Source of the DNA: Tropicimonas sediminicola
Lineage (GTDB): Bacteria; Pseudomonadota; Alphaproteobacteria; Rhodobacterales; Rhodobacteraceae
Direction of reading: 5' to 3'
Length of the DNA stretch: 64,000 nucleotides
NCBI RefSeq assembly: GCF_900188335.1
Contig: NZ_FZOY01000006.1
Coordinates: 124,001-188,000 of the forward strand
Part shown: in pieces, positions 16,418-26,901 of the stretch
Layout: the number at the start of each line of letters is the position of its first letter
Position numbering within the stretch: position 1 is the first letter of the stretch
Program-made: the position numbers and the translations under genes
Notes under the pieces: model-generated
What the model was told of the DNA's origin: nothing
Seen by the model: the letters and a program-made list of their open reading frames with translations, nothing else
Databases searched by the model: none

Positions 16418-16891
16418 TCACTCCGGCCTGTAGATGCGGCGGAACGGGTCCGGAATGCCGCCGACGCCGTATTTGTCGTTCCAGTCCTTGGGGATGCCGC
16501 CGCTCGCCTTCTCATATTCCGCGGCCGGGATCTTGGCCAGCACCGGGGTCATCAGCTGGCGCAGGTCGCGCCTCTGGCCGACCTCGAGCTTGCGCAGCAT
16601 CGAGTCGACCCAGGCCTTCACCTCGGCCTCGTCGACCTCCAGGCAGACGGCGATCTCGTGGTTCGAGCGGTTGTCGAGCACCATCTGCAACGCCACATGC
16701 TCGGCCGGCGTCATGGCGTGCAGGGCCGAGACCATGCGCGGCGGCACGCCGGCGGCAATGCTGCCCAGGGCGTCGTAGAGACCGAGCAGCCGGTCGACCT
16801 TGGCATCGACCTTGCGCAATTGCGTGGTCAACTCCCTGAGCGTCGATTCGATGCTGTCCAACTCGCCGTCGGTGTTGCTGCTGTCTGTCAT
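16418..16891 (-). CDS. Small protein with LuxR-type HTH-like region
   Basis: A 157-residue protein. The N-terminal third (STLRELTTQLRKVDAKVDRLLGLYDAL) is a likely coiled coil. The middle (MTPAEHVALQMVLDNRSNHEIAVCLEVDEAEVKAWVDSMLRKLEV) follows the LuxR/GerE helix-turn-helix pattern (T.E...L.....SN.EIA..L.V....VK..V..ML.KL.V). The end, YEKASGGIPKDWNDKYGVGG, is of unknown role. The start at 16891 is preceded by GGGGAGG on the minus strand. It is divergent from aconitase across 286 bases and is probably a DNA-binding regulator. Whether it controls acnA is not shown by the sequence. Confidence 0.65.
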   Translation of the reverse strand: MTDSSNTDGELDSIESTLRELTTQLRKVDAKVDRLLGLYDALGSIAAGVPPRMVSALHAMTPAEHVALQMVLDNRSNHEIAVCLEVDEAEVKAWVDSMLRKLEVGQRRDLRQLMTPVLAKIPAAEYEKASGGIPKDWNDKYGVGGIPDPFRRIYRPE

Positions 16892-17177
16892 GGCAATGCC
16901 TCCCCTCCCCGGTGCCCCGCCACGCGCGGCTGCCGGAACTGTACGGCCCGTGTTGTCTCCCATGCTGGGCGCGCGGGCAATCCCCATGCGCATTCGGCAG
17001 CCGTCGAAATGGCCGCAGGAACGCCTCTCCGAAGCCGCGCAGGACCCTGGATCGCCTGCTTGGTGTGCAATGGTATACAAAAAATTGCCGCACCCCCCGA
17101 TCTTCGCTTGATTGCGCAGGATTCCTCAGGCACATGCACGGTCAGCGAACCCCTGGACACGAAAGGGAGGCCATCTC

Positions 17178-19868
<2,691 letters not shown>

Positions 19869-19894
19869 GAGCCGCGCGACGCACCGCAAGGACG

Positions 19895-19929
19895 AACGCC
19901 CCGGCCGGGTCTACCGGCCGGGGCGTTTT
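19895..19929 (+). terminator. Intrinsic terminator of acnA
   Basis: CGCCCCGGCCGG (19897-19908), a five-base loop GTCTA and the exact complement CCGGCCGGGGCG (19914-19925) are followed by TTTT. The flanking AA can pair with the first two T's. It is 26 bases after the acnA stop. Confidence 0.92.
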
Positions 19930-20011
19930 CATTTGGGACCTGTCGGACCAACGGCGGTGGCTGGGGCTCCGCCCCAGACCCCGGGGTATTTCCGCCAAGA
20001 AGAGTGGGCGA

Positions 20012-20764
20012 TCAGCCCAGCATCGCAAGGCTCGGGAAGGTTTCGAGCAGCCAGTAGGAGAATTGCGAGAAGCCGCCGGTGAGCATCAGCAAGCCGATCG
20101 TCCAGAGCAGCAGGCCCATGACCCGTTCGATACGGTCCATGTGGCGCTTCATCCAGGCCATCACGCCGCTGAGGCTTGGGAAGAACGCGGCAACCAGCAG
20201 GAAAGGCACGCCGAGACCGATCGCGTAGACCGCGAGCAGCAGCGTACCGCGCGCCATGTCGGCCTCGGACGCCGCGAGCGACAGGATCGCGCCGAGCTGC
20301 GGGCCGATGCAGGGGGTCCAGCCGAAGGCGAAGGCCAGGCCGAGCACGTAGGCTCCAAAAGCCGAGCCGCCACGGTCGCCGGCATCCAGACGCGCCTCCC
20401 GCTCAAGGAACGGAATGCGGAAGATGCCGAGGAAATGCATCCCGAAGACCATCACCAGCAATCCCGCAAGCGCGTTGAAAACACCCTGGTTCTGCAGGAA
20501 GAACGCGCCGAAGGCCGAGGCGGTGAAGCCGAGAAATAGGAAGACGGTCGACAGCCCGAGCACGAAGAACAGCGCCGTGAGGATCACCCGACCGCGCCCC
20601 GAGCCGCTGGAGGACATGTCGGTCATCGAGACGCCGCCCATGTAGGCCAGGTACGGCGGCACGATAGGAAGCACGCAGGGGCTGAGGAAGCTGATCAGCC
20701 CCGCGACGAGGGCGATGGCCATGGCCGGCATCAGGCCGGCGTCGATGATGTCCAGTCCGGGCAT
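20012..20764 (-). CDS. ccdA: CcdA, thiol-reductant membrane transporter for cytochrome c biogenesis
   Basis: A 250-residue inner-membrane protein with six predicted helices, the DsbD-transmembrane/CcdA family. The two redox Cys lie in ISFLSPCVLPIVPPY (helix 1) and FGWTPCIGPQLGAIL (helix 4), the family signature. It moves electrons from cytoplasmic thioredoxin to periplasmic thiol proteins that keep apocytochrome c reduced. ATG 20764 is preceded by AAAGGAG on the minus strand. It is divergent from tusA across 128 bases that must hold both promoters. Confidence 0.93.
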   Translation of the reverse strand: MPGLDIIDAGLMPAMAIALVAGLISFLSPCVLPIVPPYLAYMGGVSMTDMSSSGSGRGRVILTALFFVLGLSTVFLFLGFTASAFGAFFLQNQGVFNALAGLLVMVFGMHFLGIFRIPFLEREARLDAGDRGGSAFGAYVLGLAFAFGWTPCIGPQLGAILSLAASEADMARGTLLLAVYAIGLGVPFLLVAAFFPSLSGVMAWMKRHMDRIERVMGLLLWTIGLLMLTGGFSQFSYWLLETFPSLAMLG

Positions 20765-20892
20765 TGGAGCTCCTTTTTTCCCCACCTATCAAGCGGCTTC
20801 GAGCACGTCACGGGGGCGTCGCGTCACATTGCCGTGGTTGCGGTGCCGCTGGGGTGTGGACGCCACGTCGCGGGCAGCATACATCCTCGGAT

Positions 20893-21123
20893 ATGGACGA
20901 GCCGACGACACTTGATGCACGCGGGCTGCTCTGCCCGCTTCCGGTGCTGCGCGCCCGCAAGGCGCTTGGCGCGCTGGCGGCAGGCGAATGCCTGCGGGTG
21001 CTGACCGATGATCCGGCAGCGCTGATCGACATGCCGCATTTCTGCGCGGAATCCGGGCACCTGCTGCTGGAACATGCCGATGCCGGCGATCACCAGGTTT
21101 TCACCCTGAAAAAGAAGGGCTGA
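20893..21123 (+). CDS. tusA: TusA-family sulfurtransferase
   Basis: A 76-residue SirA/TusA-like protein. The family motif is LDARGLLCPLPVLRARKAL with the CPxP Cys at residue 14. The rest, LRVLTDDPAALIDMPHFC, is the usual two-layer alpha/beta fold. TusA proteins relay persulphide sulphur, for tRNA 2-thiouridine or for molybdenum cofactor enzymes. The locus does not show which relay partner it serves. The ATG at 20893 was chosen because the fold starts there; the frame is open further upstream but without family sequence. Confidence 0.88.
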   Translation: MDEPTTLDARGLLCPLPVLRARKALGALAAGECLRVLTDDPAALIDMPHFCAESGHLLLEHADAGDHQVFTLKKKG

Positions 21124-21135
21124 GCCAGAAACGTA

Positions 21136-21163
21136 AACGGGCGGCCGATGAGGGCCGCCCGTT
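21136..21163. terminator. Bidirectional terminator between tusA and rne
   Basis: AACGGGCGGCC (21136-21146), a six-base loop and GGCCGCCCGTT (21153-21163) form an 11-bp perfect stem between two convergent genes. On the minus strand it is followed by TTTACGTTT, a better T run than on the plus strand. It probably serves both. Confidence 0.8.
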
Positions 21164-21184
21164 CCTTGTCCATTTTCCTTCCGC

Positions 21185-24100
21185 TCAGCGGCCGACAGAC
21201 CACCAGCCGCGACGCTTGGGCTTGGAATCGTCCTCCTCCACCGCTTGCGGGGCTTCTTCGACCAGCGCCTCGGCCATCTCGGGCTCCGGTTCGGCGGGAG
21301 CGGCCTCGGTCGCTTCGGCTTCCGCGACGGGCTCCGGCTCGGGCGCCGCTTCCGGGGTCTCGGCCGGCGCTTCCTCGGCGATCTCCGCCACGGCTTCCGG
21401 CTGGGCTTCCTCGACCGGCGCAGGCTCCGGCGCGGCTTCCGGCTCTGCCTGCGCCTCTTCGATGGCGGCAGGTGCTTCGGCGGCTTCCTCGGCGACAGGC
21501 TCGGCCGGTTCGCTTACCTCGGCGTCCGCTTGCTCGGACGAGACCGCGGCCTCTTCCGAGGCGGTGGCATCGGCGCCAGCCTCGTCCGTCGTGGCGTCTG
21601 CCGTTTCGTCGGACGACTTGGACCGCGAGCGCGACCGGCGGCGACGGCGCGAGCGGGACGACTTCTGCTGCTCGTCTCCATCCTCGCCGGAGGCTTCGGA
21701 GGATTGAGCATCGCCCTCGGAGGTCTCGTCACCGGCATCCGAAGCATCGGTATCCTGCTCCGTGGTCTCGGAATCCGCGGTCTGGGCCTCGCCATTCTCC
21801 TGGCCGGAGGACGAGCCCTTCCGGCGGCGACGGCGGCGGCGCTTCTTCTTGGTGCCTCCGTCCTCGGAAGACGCCTCCGGGGTGGTGGCTTCCTCCTGGA
21901 CCTCGACCGCGTCCTCGGCCTCCTCGTCGATCTCCGGCATGTCGGAGGTGTCGATGGAGATCACCGGCGCGGAGACTTCCGGCACCCAGCGGGTCGCCGT
22001 CTTGAACTTCTCGATCGAGAAGTCCGGGGGGATCAGCGCGGGATCGGATTCGATCCGCACCGCCATTCCGTACTGGCTCTCGATATGCGCAATGTGCTCG
22101 CGCTTCTGGTTGATCAGGAAGTTGCAGATCGAGGGCGGCACCTTGACCAGCACCTCACGCGACCGGCGACGTCCGCCTTCCTCTTCCAGCTGGCGCAGGA
22201 TCTGCAGGCCGATGCTGTCGGACGAGCGCAGCAGGCCGGTGCCGTGGCAATGCGGGCACGGCTGCGTGGTCGCTTCCAGCATGCCGGGGCGCAGGCGCTG
22301 CCGGGACATCTCCAAGAGGCCAAAGCCCGAGATGCGGCCGACCTGGATGCGCGCGCGGTCGGTCTTGAGCTTGTCCTTGAAGCGCTTCTCGACGGCGGCG
22401 TTGTTCTTGCGCTCTTCCATGTCGATGAAGTCGATCACGATCAGACCGGCCAGGTCGCGCAGGCGGAGCTGGCGAGCCACCTCCTCGGCAGCCTCCAGGT
22501 TGGTCTTGAGCGCCGTCTCCTCGATCGAGCCTTCCTTGGTGGCCCGGCCGGAGTTCACGTCGATCGCCACCAGCGCCTCGGTGACGCCAATCACGATGTA
22601 GCCGCCGGACTTGAGCTGGACCGTCGGGTTGAACATCGCCGCGAGGTAGCTCTCCACCTGGTAGCGGGCGAAAAGCGGCATGGTGTCGGTGTACTGGCGC
22701 ACGTTCTTGGCGTGGGACGGCATGATCATCTTCATGAAGTCCTTGGCCACGCGGTAGCCGTGTTCGCCCTCGACCAGCACCTCGTCGATGTCGCGGTTAT
22801 AGAGGTCGCGGATCGAGCGCTTGATCAGGTTGCCTTCCTCGTAGATCGGCGCGGGCGCGATCGACTTGAGGGTCAGCTCGCGGATCTGCTCCCAGAGCCG
22901 CTTGAGGTATTCGTAGTCGCGCTTGATCTCCGCCTTGGTGCGCTTGGCGCCCGCGGTGCGGATGATCAGGCCCGCGCCCTCGGGCACATCGATCTCGCCG
23001 GCGATCTCCTTGAGTTTCTTGCGGTCGCTGGCATTGGTGATCTTGCGGGAGATGCCGCCGCCACGCGCGGTGTTGGGCATCAGCACGCAGTAGCGGCCTG
23101 CAAGGCTGAGATAGGTCGTCAGCGCGGCGCCCTTGTTGCCACGCTCTTCCTTGACCACCTGCACCAGCATGATCTGCCGGACCTTGATGACCTCCTGGAT
23201 CTTGTAGCGACGCATCCGCGGCTTGCGCGGACGGCGGATCTCTTCCTGGACGTCCTCTTCGGCGACGGATTCGATCTCGGCTTTCGGATCGGGGCCGTCC
23301 TGGGCCTCGTCCTCCTCGTCGTCTTCGTCCTCGGCCTGCTCGGCGTCGGCGTTCTCCGCTGCGGCATCCTCCGGTTCAGCCTCGGCAGCAGGCGCATCCG
23401 CCTCGGCAGCCGTTTCCGGCTCGGCGGGTGCTTCCGCCTCCACGGGGGCTTGTTCTTCCGTAGGCGCGTCCGCGGTCTCGGCGCCTTCGTCTTCGACAGC
23501 CGGCGCCTCTTCGGCTTCGGCGGTCTCCGGCTCGGTGGAGGCATCGCCCTCGGCATCGACCTCGCCCGAGGTCACGACATCGTCCTCGTCGTCCTCGATG
23601 CGGGCGGCGATGGTGCCGCTGCGCGGCGTTTCGGGCTCGTCCGACTCTGCGTCCTCGGCCGAAGCGACCTCGTTCTCGGCGACCTCAGGCTCGGCCTCTG
23701 TCTCGGCTTCCGCCGTGACAACCGCTTCCTCTGCAGGCGCAGATTCGGTTTCCGCCGTGGCGCCAGCCTCCGCGCTCTCGGCCTGAGCGGCGTCCTCGGC
23801 GACTTCCGTCGCCTCGGCGGCTTCCGCCTGTTCAGAATCGCCGGCCTCGGGCTTCGACGCCTCGGCCTTGGCTTTCTTCCGCGTCTGCTTCGGCCGCGGC
23901 GCCTCGTCCTCGATCAGCTGAAGCGGATCGGAATCCTCGGCCTCGTTCTCGGCATCGTCGAACTCGACGACGTCCATGCCCTCCACGCTGGGGCGCGTCT
24001 CGGTTGTGGCCTCGGTCGACTTTTCCTTGTCCTTGTCGCGGGAGCGCGAGGACCGCCGGCGGGAGCGCGAGCGGCTGCTCTTCTTGCTCTCCTCGGCTTC

Positions 24101-24409
24101 TTCTTCTTCCTCGGCCTCCGCATAGGCGCGTTCCTCGGCCAGCAGGGCCTGCCGGTCCGCGACCGGGATCTGGTAGTAATCCGGGTGGATTTCAGAGAAG
24201 GCCAGGAAGCCGTGGCGGTTTCCGCCGTAATCGACGAAGGCCGCCTGGAGCGAGGGCTCTACGCGGGTGACTTTTGCGAGGTAGATATTGCCAGCGAGCT
24301 GGCGCTTGTTGACGGATTCGAAATCGAACTCGTCAACCTTGTTTCCGTCGACCACCACAACGCGGGTCTCTTCCGCGTGGGTGGCGTCGATGAGCATCTT
24401 CTTTGCCAT
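21185..24409 (-). CDS. rne: Ribonuclease E/G
   Basis: A 1074-residue endoribonuclease, core of RNA decay and rRNA/tRNA processing. It opens MAKKMLIDATHAEETRVVVV. The S1 RNA-binding domain begins at about residue 40 and is interrupted from about 97 to 390 by a very acidic, low-complexity insert (mostly E, A, D, P) with an Arg/Ser block at 111-124. S1 resumes at YKIQEVIKVRQIMLVQVVKEE. The catalytic DNase-I-like site shows Asp617 (VAIDVNSGR) and Asp660 (VIDFIDMEE). The zinc-link CPHCHGTG (Cys718, Cys721) sets tetramer assembly. The C-terminal region is again acidic with basic Arg/Ser blocks, fitting a degradosome scaffold. It ends WWSVGR. Confidence 0.97.
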   Translation of the reverse strand: MAKKMLIDATHAEETRVVVVDGNKVDEFDFESVNKRQLAGNIYLAKVTRVEPSLQAAFVDYGGNRHGFLAFSEIHPDYYQIPVADRQALLAEERAYAEAEEEEEAEESKKSSRSRSRRRSSRSRDKDKEKSTEATTETRPSVEGMDVVEFDDAENEAEDSDPLQLIEDEAPRPKQTRKKAKAEASKPEAGDSEQAEAAEATEVAEDAAQAESAEAGATAETESAPAEEAVVTAEAETEAEPEVAENEVASAEDAESDEPETPRSGTIAARIEDDEDDVVTSGEVDAEGDASTEPETAEAEEAPAVEDEGAETADAPTEEQAPVEAEAPAEPETAAEADAPAAEAEPEDAAAENADAEQAEDEDDEEDEAQDGPDPKAEIESVAEEDVQEEIRRPRKPRMRRYKIQEVIKVRQIMLVQVVKEERGNKGAALTTYLSLAGRYCVLMPNTARGGGISRKITNASDRKKLKEIAGEIDVPEGAGLIIRTAGAKRTKAEIKRDYEYLKRLWEQIRELTLKSIAPAPIYEEGNLIKRSIRDLYNRDIDEVLVEGEHGYRVAKDFMKMIMPSHAKNVRQYTDTMPLFARYQVESYLAAMFNPTVQLKSGGYIVIGVTEALVAIDVNSGRATKEGSIEETALKTNLEAAEEVARQLRLRDLAGLIVIDFIDMEERKNNAAVEKRFKDKLKTDRARIQVGRISGFGLLEMSRQRLRPGMLEATTQPCPHCHGTGLLRSSDSIGLQILRQLEEEGGRRRSREVLVKVPPSICNFLINQKREHIAHIESQYGMAVRIESDPALIPPDFSIEKFKTATRWVPEVSAPVISIDTSDMPEIDEEAEDAVEVQEEATTPEASSEDGGTKKKRRRRRRRKGSSSGQENGEAQTADSETTEQDTDASDAGDETSEGDAQSSEASGEDGDEQQKSSRSRRRRRSRSRSKSSDETADATTDEAGADATASEEAAVSSEQADAEVSEPAEPVAEEAAEAPAAIEEAQAEPEAAPEPAPVEEAQPEAVAEIAEEAPAETPEAAPEPEPVAEAEATEAAPAEPEPEMAEALVEEAPQAVEEDDSKPKRRGWWSVGR

Positions 24410-24870
24410 GTAAGACTTTCGCACCCCGGTGGCGTCCGCGTCCGGTCAGGCGCGGGAAGGGGATCGGGGCGTATGTTTGAGGCGGGAAAGGCGGGCATTG
24501 CAACAGCGGCACGGGCCGCTTGACGCGTCCTGCCTGTTCTGTTGTGTCGCCTCGCGCGTTCCATCGCGGTTCTTGTCTCCGATGCCGTCGCGGTCGAGCG
24601 CGCGGCACCAATTCAGGATTTCGCCCGGGCTGCGCCGCGAGCATATGGCCTGTTATGACCGGTTTACCCTGTCCCCGACCGCCAGCAGATGGCCGGCAAA
24701 TTACGGGTACAGTGAAATTTCTAGGTCCGCGAGACGCGACAAATGCGCTCGGAGGGACCGGTATACAGACCTTATCGACAGATTGTGGATGAATACAATC
24801 GCAAAGTGCGCGGGCGACGGTCGGAGCGACCGCCGGACAGTGCATTCGCAGCATTTTCGCGGGACTGGGG
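24410..24870 (-). other. 461-base stretch upstream of rne, probable long leader
   Basis: No convincing gene lies between the rne start and the 3' end of the HAD gene, both on the minus strand. Open frames on either strand are short, Arg-rich and lack ribosome-binding sites. A long 5' untranslated leader is expected if rne is autoregulated through its own mRNA, as in enterobacteria, but I cannot identify a conserved element. The part near 24,700-24,800 is less G+C-rich than its surroundings and may hold the promoter. Confidence 0.4.
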
Positions 24871-25542
24871 CTACACGAGCAGGCCGGCGGCGGCGACGGC
24901 GTCGGTCAGGGTCCGGTGCACCGCCTGCCCGCGCTGCGGAACCGGGCGGTCGGGCGGACGGATGTCGGGGATCTGGTGCACCTCGCAGCCCGCCGCGAGC
25001 GCCGAGGCAACACCGGCGTCGCTGTCCTCGAAGGCAAGGCAGTCGCGGCTGTGCGCGCCCGCCCGTTCCGCGCCGATCAGATACGGTGCCGGGTCCGGCT
25101 TGTTGGCCGGCACCGCGTCGCCGCCGACCACGTCGAGGAAATGGTCGAGCAGCCCCGCCTCGCCCAGGTGGCTGCGGGCCGTGACGGTCCGGGTGGAGGT
25201 GACGACCACCATCGACCACCCTGCCCCGGTCAATCGCTCCAGCACCTCGGCGACGCCCGGCTTGAGCGGAATCCCCCCGGCAAGCCGCGCGCGGACGCCG
25301 GCATCCCAGCGTTCCCGGAAGCGCTCCAGCCCGATCTCCGCGGGCAGGTAGTCGCGCAGAAGCCTCTGGCAGATCGACGAACTCAGGCCCACCATCGACA
25401 GGCCGAAGGACTCCGCGTCTTCCAGACCAAGGGCGCGCGCCTCCTCCACGAAAACCTCGAAGACCGGGCGTTCGGTGTCGAGCAGCAGCCCGTCCATGTC
25501 GAAGAGCAGCGCGGCGCCCGCGCCCGGCCTCGGTCGGCTCAC
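24871..25542 (-). CDS. HAD-family phosphatase (beta-phosphoglucomutase-like)
   Basis: A 223-residue haloacid-dehalogenase superfamily hydrolase, subfamily IA. Motif I is LLFDMDGLLLDTE (nucleophile and acid Asp), motif II MVVVTSTRT, motif III around NKPDPAPY, and motif IV CLAFEDSDAGVASALAAG. A helical cap lies between motifs I and II. Such enzymes dephosphorylate sugar phosphates or related metabolites; the substrate cannot be read from sequence. The GTG start at 25542 overlaps the dctD stop (GTGA), so it is the third gene of a dctB-dctD-HAD unit. A link to C4-dicarboxylate sensing is not expected from its family. Confidence 0.85.
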   Translation of the reverse strand: MSRPRPGAGAALLFDMDGLLLDTERPVFEVFVEEARALGLEDAESFGLSMVGLSSSICQRLLRDYLPAEIGLERFRERWDAGVRARLAGGIPLKPGVAEVLERLTGAGWSMVVVTSTRTVTARSHLGEAGLLDHFLDVVGGDAVPANKPDPAPYLIGAERAGAHSRDCLAFEDSDAGVASALAAGCEVHQIPDIRPPDRPVPQRGQAVHRTLTDAVAAAGLLV

Positions 25543-26870
25543 AGGTAGTCGGACCTCTGCAACCCGTACTTCGCCATCTTCTCGTTGAGCGTCCGGCGCG
25601 GCAGGCAGAGCTCGTCCATCACCGCCACGATCGAGCCCTTGTGGCGGCGCATCGTGTTGTCGATCAGCATCCGCTCGAACGCTTCGACGTATTCCTTGAG
25701 CGGCTTGCCCTCGGTGGTCATCACCGGCTCCACCGTCTCGCTCTCGGCCATCAGCAGCGAGGCGATGGTGCCCGAGCCGCGCCGCGACTGAAGCACCGCC
25801 CGCTCGGCCACGTTGATGAGCTGGCGCACGTTGCCCGGCCACGGCGCCTGGAGAAGCTGCGCCGCTTCCTGCGCGCCGACCTGCGGCGCGTCGCAGCCGT
25901 ATTCCTCGGCAAATTGCTCGGTGAACCGGGTGAAGAGCTGCAGGATGTCCTCGCCACGCTGGCGCAGCGGCGGCAGGGTGATCCGCATCGCGGCAAGCCG
26001 GTAGAACAGGTCGGGCCGCAGCATGTCCTCGCAGGTCTTGCCCTGCTCCTGCAGGTTCGACACCGCAACGATGCGGGTCTCGGCGGGCGTGCCCTGGTCG
26101 TTGATGAAGGTCAGCAGCCGGGCCTGCACGGCGGGGCTGAGCGCCTCGATGTCCTCGAGGCAGAGCGTGCCGCCGCGGGCCTGCTCCACCAGCGGCAGGA
26201 CGCCGGCATCGGGCTCGCCCTCGAACAACTCGCGGCCCGCGACCTCGTCGGGGTAGGCACCGCATTGCAGAAGGACGAAGGGCTTGGATGCCCGCGAGCC
26301 CACGGCATGCAACGCGTGGGCCGCCAGCGTCTTGCCGGTGCCCGTCTCGCCGTCGATCAGCACGTGGCCGTCGGCCTGGCCGAGATCCAGGATATCCTCG
26401 CGCAGCCGCTCCATCGCCGGGCTGGCGCCGATCAGCTTGTCCATGATCTGGGTGCCGCCCGACAGGTCACGCCGCAGCGCCCGCGCGTCGAGCGCCAGCC
26501 GGCGCTTCTGGGTCGCGCGCTTGGCGAGCTCGGTCATCTTGTCGGGGTTGAAGGGCTTCTCGAGGAAATCGAAGGCGCCGAGCTGCATCGCCTCCACCGC
26601 CATCGGCACGTCTCCGTGACCGGTGATGATGATCACCGGCATCGCGCTGTCCTGGCTCATCAGCCGCTTCAGGAAGGCGATCCCGTCCATCCCCGGCATC
26701 CGCACGTCGGAGACGACCACGCCGGGATAATCCGGCCCGATCCGCTTCAGCGCGTCCTCCGCCGTGGCGAAACTCTCGGTGTCGAACCCGCTCAGCGCCA
26801 GCCACTGGCTGATCGACTGCCGCATGTCCTGCTCGTCATCGACAATCGCGATCTTCATTGCCTTGGCCAT
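25539..26870 (-). CDS. dctD: DctD-like response regulator lacking the sigma-54 contact motif
   Basis: A 443-residue NtrC-family regulator. The receiver domain (residues 1-120) has the phospho-acceptor Asp55 (VVVSDVRMPG). The AAA+ domain has Walker A GETGTGKT and a Walker B-like GGTLCLEDIEAL. The C-terminal helix-turn-helix is GSIVAVMDELCLPRRTLNEKM, of the Fis type. Where sigma-54 activators carry GAFTGA, this protein reads ELFEGEPDAGVLPLV, so the sigma-54 loop is gone. It is therefore probably a sigma-54-independent activator or repressor that kept the fold. It lies 31 bases after dctB, its likely kinase. No dctPQM transporter is adjacent; the nearest TRAP operon is about 35 kb away. Confidence 0.85.
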   Translation of the reverse strand: MAKAMKIAIVDDEQDMRQSISQWLALSGFDTESFATAEDALKRIGPDYPGVVVSDVRMPGMDGIAFLKRLMSQDSAMPVIIITGHGDVPMAVEAMQLGAFDFLEKPFNPDKMTELAKRATQKRRLALDARALRRDLSGGTQIMDKLIGASPAMERLREDILDLGQADGHVLIDGETGTGKTLAAHALHAVGSRASKPFVLLQCGAYPDEVAGRELFEGEPDAGVLPLVEQARGGTLCLEDIEALSPAVQARLLTFINDQGTPAETRIVAVSNLQEQGKTCEDMLRPDLFYRLAAMRITLPPLRQRGEDILQLFTRFTEQFAEEYGCDAPQVGAQEAAQLLQAPWPGNVRQLINVAERAVLQSRRGSGTIASLLMAESETVEPVMTTEGKPLKEYVEAFERMLIDNTMRRHKGSIVAVMDELCLPRRTLNEKMAKYGLQRSDYL

Positions 26871-26901
26871 CGACTTACCTCCCGGAGAAAGTCACTCTCA
26901 C

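Noticed and set aside
21245-24523. A long open frame on the plus strand opposite rne, with a predicted Arg/Leu/Gly-rich product of over 1000 residues.
   Set aside because: It mirrors the acidic, GC-rich rne codons and has no ribosome-binding site or recognisable domain. The rne frame has all the catalytic motifs.
24701-24800. Possible DnaA-type boxes or an origin upstream of rne.
   Set aside because: Only loose single matches such as TTATCGACA were found, without a cluster, dnaA gene or long A/T-rich unwinding region.
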